Positions 8,649 through 17,864 of a stretch of DNA of 64,000 nt are shown here, in pieces. Position numbers and translations under genes: made by a program. This stretch comes from Ruminococcus flavefaciens AE3010 (GTDB lineage Bacteria > Bacillota > Clostridia > Oscillospirales > Ruminococcaceae): assembly GCF_000526795.1 (NCBI RefSeq), contig NZ_JAGT01000001.1, positions 1,821,001-1,885,000 of the forward strand, given 5' to 3'. Numbering within the stretch: position 1 is the first letter of the stretch; every line of letters starts with the position of its first letter. The notes beneath the pieces were generated by a model. It worked only from the letters and a program-made list of their open reading frames with translations. It was not told the origin of the DNA and searched no databases.

Positions 8649-8677
8649 TTGATATCACAAGTACGAGTGTATATAAT
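8649..8677 (+). promoter_or_regulatory. promoter of the ECF sigma operon
   Basis: TTGATA (8649-8654), 17 bases, TATAAT (8672-8677), a vegetative-type promoter. The perfect palindrome AGCGATCGCT lies at 8681-8690, at or just after the likely transcript start, and could be an operator. Confidence 0.55.
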
Positions 8678-8712
8678 GAAAGCGATCGCTGAACTGAATA
8701 GGAGGAATACAT

Positions 8713-9279
8713 ATGACAGATCAGGAGTTCAAGAAATACATGGAACGATCTCCGGAAGAGTGCATGAGAGTAGTTTTTGATGAATACTGCAATTATGTAT
8801 ACGTAATAGCTGCAACTAAACTAAAAAACTGCGGTACTACGGAAGATATAGAGGAATGTGTGAGTGATGTTTTTACTGAGGTATTCAAAAGGATAAATTA
8901 TATTGGTGAGCGCGATGGCGACCTGAAAGGATTTATCGGAGTTATCGCCAAACGCAAAGCAATAGATATGTACAGAAAACTTAGTGTAAAAGCTGATAGG
9001 ACCATATCAACCGATGATGAAGGATTCATAGAAATATCGTCCGGAGAAAACATAATAGAATCTACTGAGATGTCAGAACGTAATTCCATCTTACTTAATA
9101 AAATAAAAGAATTAGGCGAACCTGACACGACGATCATAATAAAGCAGTACTACTACAATATGACAGTAGCTGAAATAGGGAAAGCAATTTCAATGACATC
9201 AGCCGCAGTACAGAAACGAAGCGTTCGGGCAAGACAAAAGCTGAAAACGATGCTTTGTGAAGTCGGCATAAATTATTAA
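8713..9279 (+). CDS. ECF-type RNA polymerase sigma factor
   Basis: A 188-residue protein with sigma region 2 (DIEECVSDVFTEVFKRINYI, then LKGFIGVIAKRKAIDMYRK) and region 4 (a helix-turn-helix around MTVAEIGKAISMTSAAVQKRSVRARQKL). AGGAGG precedes the ATG. The next gene starts 12 bases downstream and encodes a single-pass membrane protein, the usual arrangement of an ECF sigma factor with its anti-sigma factor. In cellulolytic clostridia such pairs (SigI/RsgI) sense polysaccharides. The location among dockerin genes suggests a comparable role, but no carbohydrate-binding module is visible in the partner. Confidence 0.9.
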   Translation: MTDQEFKKYMERSPEECMRVVFDEYCNYVYVIAATKLKNCGTTEDIEECVSDVFTEVFKRINYIGERDGDLKGFIGVIAKRKAIDMYRKLSVKADRTISTDDEGFIEISSGENIIESTEMSERNSILLNKIKELGEPDTTIIIKQYYYNMTVAEIGKAISMTSAAVQKRSVRARQKLKTMLCEVGINY

Positions 9280-9291
9280 GGAGGGATATGT

Positions 9292-10365
9292 ATGAATAAG
9301 AAAGACGAAATGTTCAATGAATTCGACATTGATCTTGAAACTGCAAACAGAATTGCGAAAGAGTACCCGTCCCTGTCAGATTCAGCCAGAGAGAGGATGT
9401 TTAATATGACTAAGGAAAAAATGAATATATCAAATTATACTGATGAGGGAAACAATAACAGCGTATATGGTGTGGAAAGATACAATCGTCCAAGATGGAT
9501 AAAATTTGCAAGTATGGCAGCGACATTTGCTATAATCGCAGGTGGCATCGGTGGCGGAGGATATCTGCTCCGCAATATGAAGAAGCCGGTTCCGGCTGTA
9601 AGCTCATCATCAGAGACAGAAGTTAATACTACATCTTCTGTAACAACAAATGTTACCACAACTACAGCAGTTGCTGAGACAACTACAGCGACAACTGAGT
9701 CAAAGAGACTGACTCCTGAAGAGGCAGCGCATAAGCTTACAGATAGTTATTGGGATTATGAGTGCTTCTTTGATAGTGTTGCACATACAAAGGCTGATTA
9801 TGATGCTGAAAGCTTAAAGTTCAATTACACTATGCAGTATGCTGGATATACACCTGATATTGAGCTAATATATTACAAAACTATTGATGAAAGACTTACA
9901 GAGAAAACTATGGACGGTCTGAAGAAGATATACAATACTTATTTCAGCAAAAACTACGATCCATTCTATTCTGTAAATGCTGAATATACCAATAACAATG
10001 AATTATTCGGACCTTCATTTACAGCAGATACTCTTCCTGCTGACGGCAAATTGGATCGTGCATATACCTACATCATGTATGAGGGTGAATTATACCAGTA
10101 TTGTCCGGGTAAAGGCTATTTTGACGGTTATTATTGGACAGATGAGCAGATAGATATATCTGATGTTACAGAAGGCTCCTTTACATTGAATAGAAAATTT
10201 AAAAATGATGGAAATGAGGTATATGAGCCATCAAAGGGCGAAGTAACATTCAGAATAGCATTCGATGAAGATGCTCAGGATTGGAGAATTGAGCAGAAGG
10301 ATGTTGAATATGAATACCAAGATAATTCCACAACAACTGAGACTGATTCTACATCTATCGAATAA
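9292..10365 (+). CDS. putative membrane anti-sigma factor
   Basis: A 357-residue protein. Residues 1-68 are cytosolic, charged and helical, and probably hold the sigma factor. A single membrane helix follows (about 70-92, with a GGIGGGGY end), then a Thr/Ser-rich spacer (about 98-140) and an extracellular domain of about 215 residues rich in Tyr, Asp and Glu. The organisation is that of RsgI-type or ECF anti-sigma proteins, but the outer domain is not one I recognise. AGGAGG precedes the ATG. It is co-transcribed with the sigma gene. Part of its coding sequence (AAHKLTD region) recurs just after its stop. Confidence 0.7.
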   Translation: MNKKDEMFNEFDIDLETANRIAKEYPSLSDSARERMFNMTKEKMNISNYTDEGNNNSVYGVERYNRPRWIKFASMAATFAIIAGGIGGGGYLLRNMKKPVPAVSSSSETEVNTTSSVTTNVTTTTAVAETTTATTESKRLTPEEAAHKLTDSYWDYECFFDSVAHTKADYDAESLKFNYTMQYAGYTPDIELIYYKTIDERLTEKTMDGLKKIYNTYFSKNYDPFYSVNAEYTNNNELFGPSFTADTLPADGKLDRAYTYIMYEGELYQYCPGKGYFDGYYWTDEQIDISDVTEGSFTLNRKFKNDGNEVYEPSKGEVTFRIAFDEDAQDWRIEQKDVEYEYQDNSTTTETDSTSIE

Positions 10366-10367
10366 GC

Positions 10368-10412
10368 TGCACATAAGCTTACTGATGATTATTAATCAGA
10401 GCAATGGTGCTC
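10368..10412 (+). repeat. short duplicated scrap of the anti-sigma gene
   Basis: The bases after the stop can be read as AAHKLTDDY, matching AAHKLTDSY inside the gene (near 9727-9753). It is most easily explained as a leftover from a second copy of the extracellular domain. Confidence 0.5.
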
Positions 10413-10497
10413 GTCCGAATGAAGCGCCATTCAGCTTATAATACATAATAAGGAAGCCATTACGGTAAGGTCATTAAGCTGAGAATACAAAGAAAAA

Positions 10498-10545
10498 GAA
10501 ACAGTAGTATGTTTAATGTAAGAAGACATACTACTGTTTCTTTTA
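10498..10545 (+). terminator. terminator of the sigma/anti-sigma operon
   Basis: A perfect 15-bp stem (GAAACAGTAGTATGT with its complement, 13-base loop) followed by TTTTATAAT. Confidence 0.85.
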
Positions 10546-10633
10546 TAATATACACTTCTATAGCATATAAAGTCAAGGAATCATTCGTTTTCAAACTTCT
10601 ATTGAATAACACTATGCGCTATAGGCGAATTAG

Positions 10634-10825
10634 CTCCTTAATGACGATAATGATGAGTTCATTGACCTTGTAAAAGAATATAACGATGGACTGATATTAT
10701 TCTTGAATACTTCAGATATGAAAACTCTTGCAAGCGCATATAGGAAGTTCAAAAAACAGCTATTTTACAAGAAGAAAGACGAGAAAATAGGGGACGGTAA
10801 GTTTATCGTCCCCTTTGTTATTTAA
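10634..10825 (+). pseudogene. 3' fragment of an unknown gene
   Basis: An open frame without a start codon or binding site encodes about 63 residues with normal-looking composition (NDEFIDLVKEYNDGL, then a Lys/Tyr-rich end YRKFKKQLFYKKKDEK). A stop lies immediately upstream in frame. It looks like the tail of a gene that lost its 5' end. I do not recognise it. Confidence 0.4.
10789..10820. terminator. hairpin at the 3' end of the degenerate-GH11 gene
   Basis: AGGGGACG pairs with CGTCCCCT across a 10-base loop, with a T-rich + side. It lies 12 bases after the stop of the minus-strand gene and overlaps the orphan fragment. Confidence 0.5.
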
Positions 10826-13111
10826 TCAATATTTGTCAAGAACCTGTCTTCTCAGTTCTATCATATCGAAATTATCAAATACTCCGTCATAATTGAGGTC
10901 GAAATTCTTTCCATTAAGGTCGCATTTCTCGCCAAGGAGATATTTCTGGAAAAGACATATATCATCTGATGTAAACTTTTCCCTGTTAACTCTCTCAACT
11001 ATAATATCATTACGGACAAGCTCTATCTCTCCGCTACCAATGCCGCATATATTGGCATTAAGAGCTACATTTGTGATAGGACCTACTTCAAGTCCAGCAT
11101 TTTTCCATGCTATAACAGCGTCAAGAAGATAGATAGTTCCTGATGCAATTGTATCATTAGGAGTCTTGGTTTTAGCTATACAATAATATTTCACATTCTT
11201 TTTGCCACCGGCAGTGACAACATGATTGTTATAGTACACATAGATATCGTATTCCCTGTCGGTAAACTCCTCCGTACCGAGATACTTGGCTTCTTTTGGA
11301 ACAGCATCATAATTCAGCACAGGATACATATAAAAATCTATGTATTCCTCGCCGTGCTCATCACACATTCGGCCCTCAGCACCTATGCTGTAATTACCAT
11401 CTGTGCTTATATTAGCCTTGAAATTCATATTGATAAAGTCGCCCTTATCATTGTCTATCTGCTCGTCTGCCATTTCAAAGTTCATGCTCTTTCCAAACTT
11501 GAAAACGCTGTCATCATAATTCTGGAAACAGTCACCGACGATAGTGCCGTTCTTTTTGAGGGTACACTTTCCGTTCTCTGTACAGAAAACCATGCTGCCG
11601 CCCTCAATAATAGGCTCGGCAGGAGCGTTTATCGATGTATTGTCAATCACTCTGTTATATATGTCATCTTTCTTTACAAGATCAAATTCAGCATTTTCAA
11701 GGTCAAATTCACCTCTTCCGGTACCAAATGATTCAGCAAACATTAGTATTTCGCTTATCTTGTTTGTCTTTTCCAAATAGTTCTTTAGCCAAACATCGTA
11801 ATGTTTCTTGAGATCAATATCGCCAACTGCTCCGTAGCCCTCCTGTTCAAAGCTGACCTGTGATATGCACCATATCTGCGGTGCAGGCAAGCTCATACAG
11901 GACTCATAGTTAAATGTCCTTGAATAAATATCATACTTGATACCGTCTACCTCAACACAGTCAAGATGTTCAACATCAGCCCTGTCATGACCGTCGTCCA
12001 CAAAGTCCTTTGTATTACTGAACTGAACAATATTTATCGACGTTATACTGTCACGATCAAAGAGCTCAACTCCCACTGCATATTTGTCCTTAGCCTTTAT
12101 TGTCGTCTCATAGTGAACGTTCATCTTTTCATATTCATCAAAAGACACTGCCTTTTCGTCAAGAATACCTCTGAAAAACGCACTGTCCGAATTGGTATTA
12201 CAATTTTCATACATACAGTGAGCTGTTCCGTCATCAGAGACCGTCATTCCGTTGCGTAAGCCTTTATCCAGCGACGAATAGGAGTAATACTGTCCATTAA
12301 GCCAGACAGGGTTGCGTGAGTCATAATGGTTCTCAACTTTTATACTCTCCTTGTGAGGAACATTGGCCAAAGTAACATCATTCACGAATATCTTTCCCTT
12401 TTCGCCTGTTCCGCGGATATAAAGCTTAGGCTGCTTACCTATTTCTATTTTAAAGCCATTATCCTTTAACTCGGCGTCTATCGCCTTAAAGTCTATCTTT
12501 TCGCTTATGCTGTCACCCTCAAGGCTCTCGCAGCGGACAATATATATGATCTCAACAGGAACGTTCTCCTCTTCAGTGATGCTTACATAGTAATCAGCGC
12601 CGTTTATGCTTATTTTTTTTGCATTATCGGTATCTGCACTGAAAGCGTCCTCTGTATATGAGTCAAGAACTCTTATTTCTGCTGCTTTTTTATTCTCAGC
12701 ATCGTAGCATTCCGCCACAGCTCCAATAGCATAGCTTTCTGTGCCTTTAAGGGCTGCCTCATATTTTACGAAGCAATCCTTGACCTCGTCTATAGACTGT
12801 ACCTTTCCCTCACCAACAAGGAACTCCGCAAGTCTTGTACTGTCCCAGTTACAAACGTAATAACCGCCCACAGAATTACGAACGATTGTTGCCTCGCCAT
12901 CATCGTCATCCGCCTTCCATGCCATGAGGTCATTGCATGAATAAGGAGCCTTGAATTCCTCGTCATAATAAGTCAGACTTGCCTCGACACTTTTTGTCAC
13001 CTCTGAAGCCCCCGTCTCTCCCACAGCATTTACAGGAAAAACAGTCATAGCTGCCGCTGTTACAGCGAAGGCAGTCAAAGCTGACAAAAGATGCTTTTTT
13101 ATTTTGTACAT
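10826..13111 (-). CDS. secreted dockerin protein with three degenerate GH11-like domains
   Basis: About 761 residues from ATG 13111 (GGAGG at 8 bases). After a signal peptide (about 1-30) come three similar segments of roughly 210-230 residues. Each can be laid over the GH11 xylanase of the gene at 33768-37985: a Gly/Tyr-x-Cys-x-Trp strand (YYVCNWDSTRLAEFL against FTCSWSNIENFLARM), a strand ending SYAIGA, an ISINGADYYV-type hairpin, an IDFKAIDAELKDNG-type helix, and a closing acid/base strand. At the two catalytic Glu positions the repeats appear to read E/R, S/E and D/N, so none keeps both. A short atypical dockerin (SDDICLFQKYLLG, then LNYDGVFDNFDMIELR) ends the protein. It is probably a non-catalytic, xylan-binding or structural cellulosome part. 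Confidence 0.7.
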   Translation of the reverse strand: MYKIKKHLLSALTAFAVTAAAMTVFPVNAVGETGASEVTKSVEASLTYYDEEFKAPYSCNDLMAWKADDDDGEATIVRNSVGGYYVCNWDSTRLAEFLVGEGKVQSIDEVKDCFVKYEAALKGTESYAIGAVAECYDAENKKAAEIRVLDSYTEDAFSADTDNAKKISINGADYYVSITEEENVPVEIIYIVRCESLEGDSISEKIDFKAIDAELKDNGFKIEIGKQPKLYIRGTGEKGKIFVNDVTLANVPHKESIKVENHYDSRNPVWLNGQYYSYSSLDKGLRNGMTVSDDGTAHCMYENCNTNSDSAFFRGILDEKAVSFDEYEKMNVHYETTIKAKDKYAVGVELFDRDSITSINIVQFSNTKDFVDDGHDRADVEHLDCVEVDGIKYDIYSRTFNYESCMSLPAPQIWCISQVSFEQEGYGAVGDIDLKKHYDVWLKNYLEKTNKISEILMFAESFGTGRGEFDLENAEFDLVKKDDIYNRVIDNTSINAPAEPIIEGGSMVFCTENGKCTLKKNGTIVGDCFQNYDDSVFKFGKSMNFEMADEQIDNDKGDFINMNFKANISTDGNYSIGAEGRMCDEHGEEYIDFYMYPVLNYDAVPKEAKYLGTEEFTDREYDIYVYYNNHVVTAGGKKNVKYYCIAKTKTPNDTIASGTIYLLDAVIAWKNAGLEVGPITNVALNANICGIGSGEIELVRNDIIVERVNREKFTSDDICLFQKYLLGEKCDLNGKNFDLNYDGVFDNFDMIELRRQVLDKY

Positions 13112-13170
13112 TGTCACACCCTCCCTAAACTTAAAAACAAATATATATTTATTATAGCTATTCCAGATGG

Positions 13171-13320
13171 TTTATACAAGTCCTTTATTGCGGCATTCTG
13201 CAAAACACTATCAACGAGCTCCGCGATGACGATGACATCGCCGAAAAAACAGAGCTCAAGGAGCAGTCCCGTATTATTCTCGGCAAGATAAAAGAGCTTG
13301 GCGATCCCGATTCCACTTAG
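13171..13320 (+). pseudogene. ECF sigma factor remnant
   Basis: The reading INELRDDDDIAEKTELKEQ, then RIILGKIKELGDPDST, matches the end of region 2 and the linker of ECF sigma factors. The intact sigma at 8713 has SILLNKIKELGEPDTT at the same place. A preceding SFIAAFCK segment (like GFIGVIAKRK in the intact gene) lies one frame away, so there is at least one frameshift near 13200, and a TAG ends the frame at 13318. Region 4 and the 5' half are gone. Confidence 0.7.
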
Positions 13321-14159
13321 AGCCTACTGGTCCTGAGCTTGATGTTCAGAAGCTTAATATTGTAGACAAGATGATGAACAGCGTTGACCTTTATGACAAG
13401 ATAAGCGCAAAAAATGCTCATTTCGAAAAAATTCCAGAGGATTCTTCTGATGAAGATATGGATTATTCCGTAAGCTACCGTATTTTATGTGCAGATAACA
13501 GAGCAGCAAGATCATATGACTTTGGATATTACGGCGACGGATACAACGGAAGTGACGATATCTCAGGCTTGGCTGAATACGCAAAAAAGACTATAAATCC
13601 AGACCATGAAAGAGAAAATGAAGACTATTGTGACGGCGAAAAACTTTATTACTGGCATAATCCAATGGACCTTGACAGAGACGAATCCAACGGAAAAGAA
13701 TACAGCTGGTACCACTGGAATAATCGTTTTTATCGTGACAGCGACGCCGATAAATACAAAGGCTTTGAAGCGATCAGATTAAATTCCGGACATGAGTCCT
13801 TCTATGATTCTCACATGATTAAGAATACTCTTTGCCCTGACGGAATAGGACTTGTGACTAATTATCTCTACGACTTCAGTACATGGAATATCACGGGAGA
13901 CATAAACTTTGAGGGCAGAGACTGCTATATTATTGAAGGAAAGCGTCCCGAAAAGGATTATGATGAATATGAAAGAGATAGATATTTACTCTACATCGAC
14001 AAGGAAACAGGAATACCAATGTTAGATATTTCGTACCTTAAAAACGGAGATATAGACTCAATTGGTATGTACTTCGATGTAAAGTTAAATGACAAGGCAG
14101 AACCTGTTCCCGAAAAGGATATGAGCTGGTTCGACACCAGCTGGGAAAACTATAAATAA
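13321..14159 (+). pseudogene. extracellular part of a second anti-sigma-like protein, decapitated
   Basis: A long open frame of about 279 codons begins without a proper start, fused directly to the sigma remnant in another frame. The first readable part (EPTGPELDVQKLNIVDKMMN) continues into a Tyr/Asp/Asn-rich domain of about 260 residues ending DTSWENYK. Its acidic, aromatic composition resembles extracellular sensor domains of membrane anti-sigma factors. The membrane and sigma-binding parts are missing. An internal ATG at 13371 lacks a good binding site. The likeliest history is an internal deletion joining the sigma gene to the 3' part of its partner. Confidence 0.6.
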
Positions 14160-14190
14160 CAGAAAAGTTCCCCTCGGGGATGAACTATAT

Positions 14191-14376
14191 TTAAGTTGAT
14201 TCGCCATGTCCGGCATCGATGATTATGACAGGCTTCTCATTGTCAAGGTCTGTGAGTGTCACAGGAAGCGCTCCATTTTCTGCTCTCTCGGCGATACGTG
14301 AAGCTCCGTATAGTGTGAACAGCGCACAGCCGCATAAAAGTGCTCCGCTGACTATTTTTCTGTGTGTTTTTCTCAT
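14191..14376 (-). pseudogene. truncated 5' copy of the cwlD-like amidase gene
   Basis: It encodes the first 57 residues of the amidase at 7217-7951 almost unchanged (MRKTHRKIV-GALLCGCALF and on to IIDAGHG), then runs into a stop. The similarity extends upstream of the start through the ribosome binding region. The zinc site is incomplete, so it cannot be active. With the intact copy it brackets about 6.2 kb of unusual content. Confidence 0.9.
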
Positions 14377-14559
14377 TTCAGTTTCTCCTTTTTTCGATAA
14401 TTGGTCACTGGATTATATTAGAAAAACTCATGTTATATGCATAAGCTTTCCCACTCTGCCATGGCTGTTAAGTAGTTCCCGAGTGCGTTACCATTATTGA
14501 CAGCTTTATAAATCAATGATATAATTGTATAAGATTTTTATATATCGGAGGATGATCAA

Positions 14560-17244
14560 ATGAACCACAAAAAACTCTTTGCTGCTGTTCTGGCAATGTC
14601 AATGTCATTCAGTACCGTTCCTTTTATGAACAATTTCGTTAATGACAATGCCATAACAGTCAGTGCTGCATCTACTGAACAGGTAAATGTACTTCCCTCT
14701 CTCAAAGCAACAGATAAAAGCAACGCTGTGTGCCATTCAAATTCGGATAAGGCTGCTTTTCAAATGGACGGAAGGATCTATTATCAGGGCGTAGTTCTTA
14801 CGGGAAAGTCAAGTATAACCTTCAATGTTGAAAATATCAATAAGCTTTCGTGGAAGCTGGGACACGTTGACAATACAGACAGATACAATATGACCATGAA
14901 AGTGTATCTTGATGATGAGCTTGCAGACAGCGTACCAATTTCATGGTATATGCTCGCCATGGATTATGATATTGACGTTTCCAAGGCTTCAAAGATCAAG
15001 ATCGTAATGGAGGGTTCAAGCTACGGCAGCTACGCTATGGGAGATGTCACATCTGATAAGGAATCCCCGTCTGTCACTGCAAAGGCTCGCGAGTACAGCA
15101 AGGTCGGCGATATACTTACAGGCTGCTTTGACAGCAATCATGTCAAGATATATCAGGGAAACGATAAAACAGCCGGCTTCAATATGAACGGCAGAACATA
15201 CCATCAGGGTATAGTTTTTACAGGTTCATACAGCAATGAGTACACTACTGTTTCAATGAATGTTGAGGGCATCTCAAAGCTCAGCTGGACCATAGGTCAC
15301 ATCGACAATGCCTACAGATACGCAGGAAAGCTCAATGTATATGTAGATGACGAGCTTACCGAAAGCAGTAATCTTACATGGAACATGGAGCTTGAAAAAT
15401 TTGAGCTTGATCTGCCGAAGGGAGCTAAGGTGATCCGTATAGAGCTTGAGCAGAACGATAACCAGTATGCGATAGCAGACATAAAAGCCGATTCTCTTGA
15501 TGCAGGCATTGAATGCAGTATACCGACGTTCTCAAAGGCAAGTGCTTTTATTGACAGCGGCTTCAATAATACAAATGTTACAAAGTACACAGGCTCCAGC
15601 AAGGCAAACAGCTATAATGTAAACGGTCGTACATATTATCAGGGACTCACATTCAAATACCAATACAGCACAGATATCCCGACTCTGACATATAATGTTG
15701 AGAATATCGACAAGCTGTCCTTCAACATAGGAAGAGTCGATAACAGCGGCGCTCAGAACGGAGTCCTTTACATTTACCGTGACAACGAAGAATACGATGC
15801 GATACCCCTTAAAGCCTATATGCCCATAAGCGAATGTGAGGTAGACTTAAAGGGCACAAAGAACCTGCGCTTTGTATTGAAGGCAGACAGCCAGTGTACC
15901 TATGCACTTATGAATATCCATGCAGATGCTCTTGCACCCGAGATAGATTATACCACACCTAAATATGATAAGGTGAGCAAGTTTATTGACAGCGTGTTCA
16001 ATACTAATTATATCAGTTGGTATAACGGAAGCACCAAGGCAGACTATTATAACATGAACGGCAGAACATACTATGAGGGTATCGTGCTCACAGGTGATTA
16101 CGGCGCCTATGATTCCAATGTATGCCTGAATGTTGAAGATGTCAATAAAATATCATGGACTATGGGACATGTTGATGATTCAGGATACTATGACGGTATG
16201 ATGTACGTTTATCTTGATGAGGAGCTTATTGACAAGGTGGATCTGGAATGGTGGATGAAATTACAGGATTACAGCATCGATGTTTCAAAGGGTAATGTTC
16301 TGCGTGTATACCTTGACCGTGAGGGCGGAACAAAGTTTGCACTTGCAGATATCGCAGCCGATGACAGAAAGACTTCAAATCCTCATGTCGTTCCAAAGTA
16401 CGATACGGTCAAGGATTTCCTTAAATCAGGATATAACTCCAACAGAGTCACTATCTATAACGGCGAGAGTCCGAAGATAAACAAGTTCTTTATGAGCGGC
16501 GATGAATATACTCAGGGAATAAGATACTACGGCGAGTATGGTTCATATGACTCGGCTGTAAGCTTCAACACAGAAAATGTCAAGAGCATTAACTTCAAGA
16601 TCGGTCATGTAGATGAAACCGGTAAAAGCGATGCCAAGCTTATAGTATATAAAAACGGACTTGAGACCGAGAGCATACCGCTTACATCTGATATGCTCGT
16701 AAAAGACTATACTATTGATACAAGTGACGCAGAGTATGTTCGTTTCTACCTTGACCGTGAAGGCGGTTCTGAATATGCTATGGCTGATATAAAGCTTGTC
16801 AGCAGTGAGACACCGGCAGTGACTACCACAACAACTGCTGTAACTACATCAACTACAACTACTGCTAAGCCTGTTACAAGCACAACAGCGGCTCCTGCCA
16901 AGACTTCCACTACAACATCGGCTAAGCCTGTTACAAGTACAACAACGATCGTAACAACAACTGTTACAACAGGTACAACAAAACCTGTTGAGTACAAATT
17001 AGGCGATGTAAACAACGACGGCAAGATCAATGCTGTAGACGCTTCTACAGTCCTTACATACTACGCAAACATCTCCACAAATAAGGACGGCGGCTTAACC
17101 GAAGCTCAGAAGAAGGCAGCCGATATTGATAACAACGGTGATATCAACGCTGTAGATGCCTCATATATCCTTTCATACTATGCATATACTTCTACCACCA
17201 AGGAAGAGATCATACCTATCGAAGAATATATGAAAAAGAAATAA
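14560..17244 (+). CDS. secreted dockerin protein with five NPCBM-like repeats
   Basis: An 894-residue protein with a signal peptide (about 1-36). Five repeats of roughly 150 residues follow, each with the pattern FxMxGRxYYQGxxxTG, a strand with NVENINKLSW, a (L/I/M)GHVD(N/D/E)-type motif, VYLDDEL and a closing (Y)A(M/L/I)(A/G)DI. This fits the NPCBM/NEW2 family of putative carbohydrate-binding domains. Residues about 755-815 are a Thr/Ser/Pro-rich linker, and the end is a dockerin of the INAVDAS type (GDVNNDGKINAVDASTVL). No catalytic domain is visible, so it is probably a multivalent binding component docked to a cellulosome. GGAGG precedes the ATG. Confidence 0.8.
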   Translation: MNHKKLFAAVLAMSMSFSTVPFMNNFVNDNAITVSAASTEQVNVLPSLKATDKSNAVCHSNSDKAAFQMDGRIYYQGVVLTGKSSITFNVENINKLSWKLGHVDNTDRYNMTMKVYLDDELADSVPISWYMLAMDYDIDVSKASKIKIVMEGSSYGSYAMGDVTSDKESPSVTAKAREYSKVGDILTGCFDSNHVKIYQGNDKTAGFNMNGRTYHQGIVFTGSYSNEYTTVSMNVEGISKLSWTIGHIDNAYRYAGKLNVYVDDELTESSNLTWNMELEKFELDLPKGAKVIRIELEQNDNQYAIADIKADSLDAGIECSIPTFSKASAFIDSGFNNTNVTKYTGSSKANSYNVNGRTYYQGLTFKYQYSTDIPTLTYNVENIDKLSFNIGRVDNSGAQNGVLYIYRDNEEYDAIPLKAYMPISECEVDLKGTKNLRFVLKADSQCTYALMNIHADALAPEIDYTTPKYDKVSKFIDSVFNTNYISWYNGSTKADYYNMNGRTYYEGIVLTGDYGAYDSNVCLNVEDVNKISWTMGHVDDSGYYDGMMYVYLDEELIDKVDLEWWMKLQDYSIDVSKGNVLRVYLDREGGTKFALADIAADDRKTSNPHVVPKYDTVKDFLKSGYNSNRVTIYNGESPKINKFFMSGDEYTQGIRYYGEYGSYDSAVSFNTENVKSINFKIGHVDETGKSDAKLIVYKNGLETESIPLTSDMLVKDYTIDTSDAEYVRFYLDREGGSEYAMADIKLVSSETPAVTTTTTAVTTSTTTTAKPVTSTTAAPAKTSTTTSAKPVTSTTTIVTTTVTTGTTKPVEYKLGDVNNDGKINAVDASTVLTYYANISTNKDGGLTEAQKKAADIDNNGDINAVDASYILSYYAYTSTTKEEIIPIEEYMKKK

Positions 17245-17289
17245 TGGCTGTCGCAGGAGATCCTTACAGAAATAAATGAATAAAACTGA

Positions 17290-17320
17290 AGAGGACGGCT
17301 CATGCCGTCCTCTGATTTTT
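17290..17320 (+). terminator. terminator of the NPCBM-dockerin gene
   Basis: A perfect 10-bp stem (AGAGGACGGC with GCCGTCCTCT, loop TCAT) followed by GATTTTTATT. It may also serve the converging minus-strand operon. Confidence 0.85.
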
Positions 17321-17864
17321 ATTGTTTCCTCACTGTATATACACGATCGAGGTTCGTCTGAATGCGGAGATAATGCGAACCAGAGCCGAGTAGATAAGTC
17401 CAAGACAGTACAGTAATTACCAGCAGCTTTGTGGATTCCAGCGAGAACAGACACAGTACTGCAACAATGATATTCACGATGCCCTGACTTAATTTCAGCT
17501 TCCATGGCGCACCGTTGCGCTTTGCTTCCAGTGCGCGGAGAATGTTTATCCCACCGCCGAAAGCGTGTGTGCCCAGCAGATAGAGTATCAGATACAGGTG
17601 TGGTATCTTGGTCAGCGTCATAGTGAAGATACCGAAATCAAGAACTATCAGCCCCACATACAGCTGTTTCTTTCCGCCTACCATATGGCGCGCCATTGTG
17701 AAATAGTATACGAGCAGGCGTATTCCTGTGATAAGCAGAGCCAGCGAGAGTATTACCGCCGCGATCAGAAAAGCGTCCTCAGGTTTGAGCAGGAGCATAA
17801 TAAGACTCAGCAGCAGCATGAGGATACCGACAAAAACATTGCGTATACGTCCGAGCTTACCCAT
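17319..17864 (-). CDS. multi-pass membrane protein, DUF308/HdeD-like
   Basis: A 181-residue protein with about six hydrophobic segments in paired hairpins, starting MGKLGRIRNVFVGILMLLLS. Length and the repeated hairpin layout fit the DUF308/HdeD family, whose role is unclear (acid-stress linked in E. coli). The ATG at 17864 overlaps the 3' end of the upstream frame by 8 bases (ATGGGTAA), which argues for translational coupling. Longer in-frame extension upstream runs over the neighbouring gene and is not used. Confidence 0.7.
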   Translation of the reverse strand: MGKLGRIRNVFVGILMLLLSLIMLLLKPEDAFLIAAVILSLALLITGIRLLVYYFTMARHMVGGKKQLYVGLIVLDFGIFTMTLTKIPHLYLILYLLGTHAFGGGINILRALEAKRNGAPWKLKLSQGIVNIIVAVLCLFSLESTKLLVITVLSWTYLLGSGSHYLRIQTNLDRVYTVRKQ

